From assembly GCA_030642425.1 (NCBI GenBank), contig DAOWNU010000011.1, forward strand, positions 1-12,825: a stretch of 12,825 nt of DNA, read 5' to 3'. Each line of letters starts with the position of its first letter. The first letter of the stretch is position 1. This stretch comes from a bacterium (lineage in GTDB: Bacteria; UBP14; UBA6098). A model generated the notes under the pieces. It ran no database searches, was not told the DNA's origin, and saw nothing but the letters and a program-made list of their open reading frames with translations. The translations under genes and the position numbers were made by a program. Below, piece after piece: positions 6,850-12,825 of the stretch.

Positions 6850-7950
6850 ATGCGAACTCTGACAATCGTAGCAGCAATGCTGGTTTTTGCCATCTCGCTC
6901 GCAGCATTTCCGGAGCAGATGAATTATCAGGGCAAATTGACCGACCCGGACGGTGTCGCAATCGAAGGACCTGTTACAATAAGGTTCTCCTTTTGGGACT
7001 CGGAAACCGGCGGCATAGAGCTTTGGTTCGAGTCCTCTACTGTGGATGTCTATCACGGCCTTTTCGATAAGGTTCTGGGCGAAACGACCCCGATCGATAT
7101 TCGCTTTGAAAGCCCCGTGTGGATAGAACTCGAGGTCGGCGGTGAAGCCCTGACGCCCCGCCAGAAACTCACTTCGGTTCCCATGTCCTTCCGGGCGGCG
7201 GTCGCGGAAAGCCTCGCCGGGGGAATTATTGGCGACCACAACGACCTGAGCGGACTGCAGGGCGGCACTCCCGGTGAGTATTATCACCTAACATTCGCGG
7301 AATTGCGTCAGATCGGACTCAACCAGATGAATATCGGAGACCTGACCTATACCGAGGACAACTATGTTGTGGATGGCGAGCCGCTTACGGAGTCTATCGA
7401 CAAACTGGACATGGAAATTGCCGATATATCCGGCGGAACTTCGGATGCCTATGTCCAAAATCAGGACGCCGCCGCACAGACCGGCGATTTTTGGATCGAT
7501 GGCGACGGCAGGCTCGACGGCGATCTGACGGTGGGTAATATTGTCGGACAAGGTTCGGCATTCAATGCTATGGCGGCCATGGTGACCATAACAAGCCCAA
7601 CCGTCCCGGTAACGCTCGCTTCCGTAACTTATATTGCAGGCGGCCCGGGGTCGTTTATTCATCTTCAGTTTGCAGGAAATTTCGACGATCGTGGCGGACA
7701 GGAGGGCGCTTTTGTCGAGGTAGAACTCGTCCGCGATCCCGGCGGTGCCGGTGAAATATTGATATCGACTGCAAGAATAAGCGTTTTCTCTCAATCGGTC
7801 TATCAACTTCAGACATTCTCGATTAGCGGTGTGGATTCTCCGCCTGCGGGTTCTCACACGTATATCGTTCGCGCCCGCGCGGTCAAAGACCCATACACTT
7901 CGGGAAGATGCCTTAGCGGCGTTCTCAAACTCGCCGAAATAAAGGAATAA
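6850..7950 (+). CDS. Secreted protein with tail-fibre-like middle and shared C-terminal domain
   Basis: The ATG at 6850 follows 'AAGGAGAG' and opens a Sec signal peptide ('MRTLTIVAAMLVFAISLAA'). Residues 22-120 form a module seen in many FCB-type surface proteins: 'MNYQGKLTDPDG' followed by 'GGIELWFES', 'YHGLFDKVLG' and 'LTPRQKLTSVP'. Residues 132-150 ('DLSGLQGGTPGEYYHLTFA') match a motif of phage tail-fibre proteins. Residues 167-230, including 'YVVDGEPLTESIDKLD' and 'QNQDAAAQTGDFWIDGDG', also read as phage-fibre linker modules. The last ~125 residues (240-366) are beta-rich and clearly related to the end of the next protein ('FAGNFDDRGGQEGAF', 'YTSGRCLSGVLKLAEI'). C354 is the only cysteine. 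The product is 366 aa. The next gene begins 78 nt downstream on the same strand. A surface fibre or adhesin subunit is the best reading; ligand and enzyme activity are unknown. Confidence 0.85.
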   Translation: MRTLTIVAAMLVFAISLAAFPEQMNYQGKLTDPDGVAIEGPVTIRFSFWDSETGGIELWFESSTVDVYHGLFDKVLGETTPIDIRFESPVWIELEVGGEALTPRQKLTSVPMSFRAAVAESLAGGIIGDHNDLSGLQGGTPGEYYHLTFAELRQIGLNQMNIGDLTYTEDNYVVDGEPLTESIDKLDMEIADISGGTSDAYVQNQDAAAQTGDFWIDGDGRLDGDLTVGNIVGQGSAFNAMAAMVTITSPTVPVTLASVTYIAGGPGSFIHLQFAGNFDDRGGQEGAFVEVELVRDPGGAGEILISTARISVFSQSVYQLQTFSISGVDSPPAGSHTYIVRARAVKDPYTSGRCLSGVLKLAEIKE

Positions 7951-8028
7951 ATTATGTCGAAGAGTGATTTTGTCACAAAGGCTGAAAATAATATTTGTAG
8001 AAATCATAACCCAATCAAGAGGAGGAAC

Positions 8029-11000
8029 ATGATGGGCAAGAAAGGACTTTTTGCTCTCGTGGTCGCAGCCTTTCTCGTATTTTTTGCGGGAAATGCTCTC
8101 GGTCAGGCGTTGTTTAAATACGCCGTGGCCGGTCCGGATGCGATCACAAAAGGAACTTTAGTGAGGATGAGCGCCGACAACACGGTGGCTGTCGCGGGCG
8201 CAACCGACAGGGATATTGTCGGCGTCGTGGTGGCTGTCGAAGATTACGGCGCAACCGACAGCGTTCTGGTCGCAACGACCGGAATAATTTCGGCTGTTAT
8301 CCCGGCAGGTGTCAGCGCCGGAGATAGACTAACTGTTGGCGCGGGCGGCACTTTCGTGGCGACGACCGACGACGAGGATGTTTTCGTTGGAATAGCTATG
8401 GAAGACGGCGGCGGAGCCGGAAAGGTTCAGGTGATGATCGACGACGCGCAGGCACAGTTCACCGCATTCGACGATGCGACCGCCGTTCTCGGCGCGAACG
8501 ACGTTCAAGACGCGATCGATGCTTTGGACGCTACGGTCGATGGAATTATTTCGACCGGCGGCGAAGCGAACCAGGACGCATATTCGACCATCAGCACCGG
8601 CGGTGGCGCAACCGGCTCGGCCGCTTCGGAAGTCGCGACCGACGACCTCGTTTTCCAGACGAGCGCGGCTGCGGCCAACCCGCTGAGCATCACGGTTTCC
8701 GATGTCGGCGATGTTGACCTTATCGATTTCGATATGACGCAGGTCGACGGAACGAATAACGGCTGGCTTTCCAGCGCCGACTGGACGACGTTCAGTATCG
8801 ATAACGATCTAACTAACGAGCGGATCACAGCTTTCACGTGGACTGACGGAACGGATCAGTTGTTGATAACCGACGACGGCGGAACCTACACGGTTACAAT
8901 CGACAACGAAGCGGACGATCTGACAGACAATATCCTCAGCGATATTGGAAACGTCGTTGTCGCCGGTGGAGCGGCCACGGGCGACGTTCTTTATTACGAT
9001 GGCTCGGACTGGGTCGATCTGACGATAGGAACCGATAACCATGTGCTCACAGTCAACGGCACGGTGCCCAACTGGGAGGCATCGACTGCGAATATGCAGG
9101 ATCACAGCACAGGCGACGGCCTGGCCGGCGGCGATTATAACGGCTCGGCGGCAATCACATGGTCGGTCGATCCCGGCACCGGTATCATCGTAAATGCTGC
9201 GGGCGTAAATGTCGATTACGGCATAACCGCCGGAACCGCTGTCGAGGGTGACCAGACCGCTACGATAGTTGCGGGAACCGGCCTTTCAGGAGGTATCGCT
9301 TCCGATGTGTTGGGCGATGGTTTCAGTGCAACTCTGGATGTCGATTACGGCAACGCCGCGGGAACCGCTGTTCAGGGTGATGTCGCTTACGCGATAAACA
9401 CACCGGCCGGCGGCGGACTTCAGGGCGCGGTCAGCGGGGTTCTCGGCGACGGCTTTACCGCGAACCTCGAACTTATCGACGGCACAGCCGACGATCAGGT
9501 TCTCCAGTGGGATCACACGTTAAGCACGTGGGGACTCACCGATCTCGGCGACCTCGGCGGCGTAAATACCGACGCCCCGATCACCGGCAACGGTTCTTCC
9601 GGCAGTCCGGTCGATCTTCTGTTCGACGCCGCCAATTTTGGCGTGGACGGCTCCGATCAACTATATATCATCACCGACGGCGTGAACTCCGATGAGATCG
9701 CCAACGGAACTATCGTCGACGCGGACATAAGCGGAACCGCCGAAATCGCTGTTGGCAAGCTCGCCGATGGTGATGCTTACCAGATACTCAGAACCGACGC
9801 CGCAGGCACAGATGTCGAGTGGGCAACTCCCAATATCAACGATCTGACCGGCCTCACCGACGGCAATATCTGGATCGGCGACGCCTCTAACGAAGCGGCA
9901 GCACACGCTCTCAACGGCGACGCTCTTATGGACAACACCGGTCTGGTTACAATTCAGGACGACGCGGTTCAGTCTTCGGATATCGACTGGGGAGTGGGTG
10001 CGGATCAAGTGGACGCTGCCGACGTTCCGTATGCGCCTACCGATGAGACCGACTGGATTACGGTGGGTTCTCCGGGCCACAGCGTTCCCTTTGTCAATCT
10101 TGCATTAGACGAGGCAGCCGACAGACTGCATGCCGTCGAGGCTAATTATGTCACACAGATCACCGGCGGCACCGGCATCGACCCGGACGCTGCGACTTCC
10201 GGCCCTGTTACTTTGACCGTCGACCTTCAGGAGCTAACACTCACCGGCTTGACCGCAACCAGCGCAACCGCAATGGAAGTCGATTACGGTAATGCTCTAA
10301 ATACCGCGGTTCAAGGCGATGTCGCATGGAGCGTTACCGCAGCCGGCGGATTGACCGGCGATGCAAGTGGTTTTATGGGCGATGGCTTCAGTCCGACTCT
10401 TGCTGTCGGCGACGGTGCCGGTCTTACGGTCAACGCCAATGATATCGATGTCAATGTCGATGGAACCACCATCGAAATCGACGGTAGTGATAACCTGCAC
10501 GTGCTCGGCGCGGCTCCCACGGGACCAGCGGGTGGACAACTGTCCGGCACATATCCTGACCCGGATATTGCCGTAACCGCAGTTGGAACCGGTCTATCGG
10601 GTGGCGGCGGCACGGCGCTTTCAGTCGATTACGGTAATGCTCCAAATACTGCAGTTCAAGGTAATGTCGCATGGAGCGTTATTGCTGGCGGCGGATTGAC
10701 CGGCGATGCAAGTGGTGTTATGGGCGATGGCTTCAGTCCGACTCTTGTTGTCGGCGGCGGCAACGGTATTACGGTCAACGCCGACGATATCGACGTTAAT
10801 GTTGCCAACGGTGTCGAGATCGTCGCGGACAATGTCCAGATCGACGAGGACCAAATCCCGTTCACTCCGGGAACAGTCGCCGATTGGACAGGCTCGGCCG
10901 ATCCGGGTGAAGTTGACGACGCGCTCGATCAACTCGCCGGACGCATCGACGATATCGAGGACGGCGGCGGCCAGCAGACGGCGATGGACGAGAACGACTT

Positions 11001-11364
11001 CTCCGGCACACCCGTGGCTCTTACCTCGACTTCATGGTCCGATCTGACCGGCGTTTCGATCACGACCACGAGCAGCGGTAAGCCGATTATCCTGAACTTC
11101 ACGGGTACATTCAACGATCGCGCCGGCACGAACGGGGCATATATCGACATCCGCATTACCGACGGCACAAATACCTCCGTCGAAAGGACGATTATCCTCA
11201 ACGACCGGAACTATTACCAGAGCCAGGAAGCCTCCATCAACTTCCGGATTGCTTCTCCGGCTACTGTATCGACCACGTATAAGGTCGAGTATCAAATCCA
11301 CGGCAACTACAGCTCCGGCCAGTGCATAAATGGAACGTTGACCCTCGAGGAGATCAACGGCTAA
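8029..11364 (+). CDS. Large secreted repeat protein with capsid-cement-like and phage-tail-fibre-like modules
   Basis: This 1111-aa protein begins with a signal peptide ('MMGKKGLFALVVAAFLVFF', cleavage near 25-27). 'GGAGG' (8021-8025) favours ATG 8029 or, by spacing, the next ATG at 8032. Residues 28-142 resemble DUF2190-type phage capsid cement domains ('ITKGTLVRMSADNTVAVAG', 'VSAGDRLTVGAGGTFVAT'). A long repeat region follows. Four 'VDYG...TAV.G...GDGF' units lie at about 395, 438, 751 and 866. Two 'P(Y/F)(A/T)P...DW' linkers each lead into a short helix ('NLALDEAADRLHAVE', 'EVDDALDQLAGRIDDIE'). 'GPAGGQLSGTYPDPDIA' (832-848) is a classic tail-fibre motif. Residues 985-1111 form the domain shared with the preceding protein, with the only cysteine at 1099. 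The protein is rich in Asp and Gly and has just eight lysines. It is probably an extracellular, perhaps trimeric, fibre. No anchor, autotransporter barrel or chaperone domain is seen, so the export route beyond Sec is unknown. Confidence 0.85.
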   Translation: MMGKKGLFALVVAAFLVFFAGNALGQALFKYAVAGPDAITKGTLVRMSADNTVAVAGATDRDIVGVVVAVEDYGATDSVLVATTGIISAVIPAGVSAGDRLTVGAGGTFVATTDDEDVFVGIAMEDGGGAGKVQVMIDDAQAQFTAFDDATAVLGANDVQDAIDALDATVDGIISTGGEANQDAYSTISTGGGATGSAASEVATDDLVFQTSAAAANPLSITVSDVGDVDLIDFDMTQVDGTNNGWLSSADWTTFSIDNDLTNERITAFTWTDGTDQLLITDDGGTYTVTIDNEADDLTDNILSDIGNVVVAGGAATGDVLYYDGSDWVDLTIGTDNHVLTVNGTVPNWEASTANMQDHSTGDGLAGGDYNGSAAITWSVDPGTGIIVNAAGVNVDYGITAGTAVEGDQTATIVAGTGLSGGIASDVLGDGFSATLDVDYGNAAGTAVQGDVAYAINTPAGGGLQGAVSGVLGDGFTANLELIDGTADDQVLQWDHTLSTWGLTDLGDLGGVNTDAPITGNGSSGSPVDLLFDAANFGVDGSDQLYIITDGVNSDEIANGTIVDADISGTAEIAVGKLADGDAYQILRTDAAGTDVEWATPNINDLTGLTDGNIWIGDASNEAAAHALNGDALMDNTGLVTIQDDAVQSSDIDWGVGADQVDAADVPYAPTDETDWITVGSPGHSVPFVNLALDEAADRLHAVEANYVTQITGGTGIDPDAATSGPVTLTVDLQELTLTGLTATSATAMEVDYGNALNTAVQGDVAWSVTAAGGLTGDASGFMGDGFSPTLAVGDGAGLTVNANDIDVNVDGTTIEIDGSDNLHVLGAAPTGPAGGQLSGTYPDPDIAVTAVGTGLSGGGGTALSVDYGNAPNTAVQGNVAWSVIAGGGLTGDASGVMGDGFSPTLVVGGGNGITVNADDIDVNVANGVEIVADNVQIDEDQIPFTPGTVADWTGSADPGEVDDALDQLAGRIDDIEDGGGQQTAMDENDFSGTPVALTSTSWSDLTGVSITTTSSGKPIILNFTGTFNDRAGTNGAYIDIRITDGTNTSVERTIILNDRNYYQSQEASINFRIASPATVSTTYKVEYQIHGNYSSGQCINGTLTLEEING
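10279..10812 (+). repeat. Internal duplication of a fibre module (two copies 345 nt apart)
   Basis: Within the large fibre gene, 10279-10464 and 10624-10812 are near-duplicates. Both encode 'VDYGNA.NTAVQG.VAWSV', 'GGLTGDASG.MGDGFSPTL' and 'TVNA.DIDVNV'. Long blocks are identical at the DNA level, such as 'ggattgaccggcgatgcaag' and 'gggcgatggcttcagtccga'. Two more distant copies lie upstream at about 9211-9339 and 9340-9477. The close pair points to a recent duplication or ongoing gene conversion. Confidence 0.85.
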
Positions 11365-11376
11365 ACCAGCTATTTT

Positions 11377-11407
11377 GGGTGCCTCTCTTCTCAAGAGGGA
11401 GGCACCC
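11377..11407 (+). terminator. Strong hairpin just after the fibre gene
   Basis: GGGTGCCTC (11377-11385) pairs perfectly with GAGGCACCC (11399-11407). A further TCTT/AAGA pairing with a 2-nt bulge closes a 3-nt loop. It begins 12 nt after the stop codon of the fibre gene. The 3' side is 'gaaaggcaaaa', with no U-tract, and a TATTTT run precedes it, so it is either a non-canonical terminator or an mRNA-stabilising end. Confidence 0.5.
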
Positions 11408-11665
11408 GAAAGGCAAAAGCGCCCCACACCGCACCACCGGTGGGGGGCCATAGAGGGCACAGTGGGAAGAATGTATAATGTATAATGTATAATGTAGAAT
11501 TGAAAACGATAACAGGTAAAACAGGCATTCTTGCCTGTTCATTTCCGGCGAGGACAGACAGGAATGTCCGTCCTACCAATTCCGTAGGGGCGAATCGCAT
11601 TCGCCCGTCGTGGAAAAAACGTACGGCGTTAATTCGCGGACGGGGCAACGCGGTTGACCCCTACG
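11408..11665. repeat. Cluster of dispersed palindromic intergenic repeats
   Basis: This gene-free stretch is a string of short palindromes. One is a GC-rich hairpin CCCCA / TGGGG around 'ccaccggtgg' (11422-11445). Another is ACAGGCA-TTCT-TGCCTGT (11521-11538). A third is GGGCGAAT-CGC-ATTCGCCC (11588-11606). GTAGGGG (11584-11590) is also mirrored by CCCCTAC (11658-11664). The 'acaggcattcttgcctgt' and 'gtaggggcgaatcgcattc' types are ones I recall from intergenic DNA of many unrelated environmental bacteria, which suggests a mobile, REP- or MITE-like origin. A frame is open through the cluster from 11485, but its translation is that of the repeats, so I do not call a gene. Confidence 0.7.
11470..11497. 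repeat. 7-bp microrepeat, four copies
   Basis: The heptamer 'aatgtat' occurs three times head to tail, followed by the variant 'aatgtag'. It sits inside the palindrome cluster and is A/T-rich. It has no coding role that I can support; slippage is the likely origin. Confidence 0.85.
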
Positions 11666-11733
11666 AATCGGGGAATCTGAACAAGGGGTTGTTACTCCTT
11701 GTTGACGCCCATTTAACCGTAAGTTCTTTTAAA

Positions 11734-11985
11734 TCAATGAATTCCGTCGATACATCGGTCAATCCAGTGGCTGCAATGGCCAATCCCGACGATAAATTGG
11801 TCGATCCAGCGGCTGCAATGGCCAATCCCGTCGATAAATCGGTCAATCCTGCGACTGCAACGGTAAACCCCGTCGCTTCATTGAATAATCCAGCGGATGT
11901 AACGGCCAATCACGTCGTTGAATCAACAAAACCCGGCGATGCAACGGCCTATCCCGGAGCTACATTAAGCTCTCCAGAAAGCGGG
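11734..11985. repeat. Degenerate 21-bp tandem repeat array, about twelve units
   Basis: Twelve consecutive 21-bp units share a core close to 'ggycaatcccg', and pairs of units form a clearer 42-bp period. The first full match is 11755-11775, with a weaker unit before it at 11734. Units decay towards the right end. On the plus strand the units encode heptapeptides of the type x-x-N-P-x-x-x (SVNPVAA, MANPDDK, LVDPAAA, MANPVDK). On the minus strand they encode heptads starting with Gly. Both frames are open. Differences between neighbouring units fall mostly at first and second codon positions, there is no ribosome binding site near ATG 11737, and the plus frame would run 17 nt into the next gene. 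Coding is therefore doubtful, and an iteron-like or purely repetitive element is possible. The 70 nt before the array hold an inverted repeat AACAAGG / CCTTGTT (11680-11703) and nothing else evident. Confidence 0.75.
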
Positions 11986-12055
11986 AGCCTTCAATGTATC
12001 CACGGGAACGGTCGATGTTGCGGCAAAATTAAGCAATTCAAAAAGGAGAGTAATT

Positions 12056-12825
12056 ATGGCAACCCCAATTAACAACGATTTTTCTAATGACATTATCGAA
12101 ACGCGCCTTTACCGGCTCATGCGGATGGAAAACAATATCGACGCAATCGCGGTCGAACTCGGAATAGCGGGGCCGCTGCTCGCATGGGGGCAAGGATGCC
12201 ATACCCGATTCTCGGGAGCATACACCGAGGCCGGGGTCGAGTCCGGCGAGTCGAAAGACGCCACTATTATGGTTCACGACAAGTTCGACACGACGCTAAA
12301 TTATTATCAGCAGGCAAAAGAAATTCTCGAGGCGATGCTCGCGCAATATAAGCCGGACGACATTTTGCTGGCGTCATACCGGATTGGCAAGGCCTCGCCG
12401 CGGACATATCTCGCCCTGACCGAGGCTATCGACAGATTCGAGGCGACGCACAACCGCCTTGTCGCGGAAGCGGACGAACGTGTTATTGCGCAGGCGATTA
12501 TCGACCAGATGGTGCTTTATGGGAACGATTTCGAGGCCGAGCTGGAGGCGGCGGGAACCGAGAAAGAGGAATCGGACGTCGCTTTTCAGAAGCAACACAG
12601 CTATTTTGCCGAGGACACGATAAAGCTTCGGCTGATTTTCAAGATTGCGTGCATGGTTTGGGGCGATGACGACCCTCGCCTGAAGAGTTTAGGCTTTGTG
12701 CCGAGTTCGGAGGTTCACACGCCGGGCGAGCCGGCGCCGGGGCAGGCCGAATGGCCAGAGGTGGTTGCCAATTTCGTGGCCGTGTTCATGACATTCCCGA
12801 TGCCGCTTTTCAATCTGTCGTGGGA
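12056..12825 (+). CDS. Unrecognised helical protein (3' end outside window)
   Basis: The frame is open from ATG 12056 to the window edge, giving 256 residues. 'AAAAGGAGAG' at 12041-12050 is a strong ribosome binding site. There is no signal peptide or membrane helix at the N-terminus. The visible part looks largely alpha-helical: 'IIETRLYRLMRMENNIDAIA', 'TLNYYQQAKEILEAMLAQY', 'RTYLALTEAIDRFEATHNRL' and a region around 'EDTIKLRLIFKIACMVWG'. A Pro-rich linker (near 'HTPGEPAPGQAEWP') then leads to 'PMPLFNLSW', which could be the first strand of a fibronectin-III-like domain. I do not recognise the family and propose no function. It lies after the repeat array, and I see no clear promoter between. 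Confidence 0.8.
   Translation, partial: MATPINNDFSNDIIETRLYRLMRMENNIDAIAVELGIAGPLLAWGQGCHTRFSGAYTEAGVESGESKDATIMVHDKFDTTLNYYQQAKEILEAMLAQYKPDDILLASYRIGKASPRTYLALTEAIDRFEATHNRLVAEADERVIAQAIIDQMVLYGNDFEAELEAAGTEKEESDVAFQKQHSYFAEDTIKLRLIFKIACMVWGDDDPRLKSLGFVPSSEVHTPGEPAPGQAEWPEVVANFVAVFMTFPMPLFNLSW

Noticed and set aside
8505..10932. Several minus-strand open frames of 70-140 codons under the fibre gene
   Set aside because: They are shadows of a GC-rich repetitive gene; they lack ribosome binding sites and read as repeats of each other.
8029..11364. Prophage tail region
   Set aside because: The phage-like proteins have Sec signal peptides and FCB-type surface modules, and no other phage gene is present in the window.
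11661..11909. Minus-strand 82-residue protein with Gly-led heptads
   Set aside because: No supporting ribosome binding site; the heptads follow directly from the 21-bp DNA period and appear equally on the other strand.
11734..11985. CRISPR array
   Set aside because: The units are contiguous and degenerate, with no constant repeat alternating with unique spacers, and no cas gene is present.
11485..12072. A 195-residue protein spanning the palindromes and the 21-bp array
   Set aside because: Its first third translates dispersed repeats, no ribosome binding site precedes its starts, and it overlaps the well-supported start at 12056 in another frame.

Overview
The window looks like chromosomal DNA from an uncultured Gram-negative bacterium, plausibly of the FCB superphylum or a nearby candidate phylum. 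This rests on secreted proteins with Sec signal peptides, an N-terminal 'MNYQGKLTD...GGIELW' module common in that group, phage-fibre-like repeats in a bacterial surface protein, and intergenic palindromes of a type I recall from many environmental genomes. Most genes have clear Shine-Dalgarno sequences, which argues against a typical Bacteroidota. The assignment is an inference.

Left third (1-3796, minus strand, reading right to left): a compact signalling operon. The order is an unknown 125-aa soluble protein, a 7-8 helix membrane protein, a histidine kinase, a CheY/Rcp1-type single-domain response regulator, and a REC-PAS-GGDEF diguanylate cyclase cut by the window edge. The genes overlap or lie 22-28 nt apart, and a good sigma70-like promoter (TTGCGC-17-TATATT) lies upstream. 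The kinase has almost no sensor region and overlaps the membrane-protein gene by 37 nt, so the two probably work as a split sensor.

Middle (3797-5580): a gene-free stretch built of duplicated palindromic repeats, then a plus-strand NtrC-type sigma54-dependent response regulator (REC, AAA+, Fis HTH). I place its start at 4258, although the frame stays open back through the repeats.

Right (5771-11364, plus strand): three consecutive secreted proteins. The first (298 aa) is a beta-rich exported protein of unknown function with an EF-hand-like loop. The second (366 aa) and third (1111 aa) carry phage tail-fibre and capsid-cement-like modules behind bacterial signal peptides, and they end in the same ~125-aa C-terminal domain, which contains the only cysteine of each mature protein. 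They look like two subunits of one extracellular fibre or adhesin. This is the most novel part of the window.

Far right (11365-12825): a ~690-nt gene-poor stretch holding a strong hairpin, dispersed palindromes, a 7-bp microrepeat and a degenerate 21-bp tandem array. It is followed by the start of an unrecognised helical protein that runs off the window.

A working model is that an envelope signal passes through the membrane protein/kinase pair and the response regulators to change c-di-GMP, and sigma54 activation, near genes for a surface fibre. The adjacency is seen; the regulatory link is inferred.
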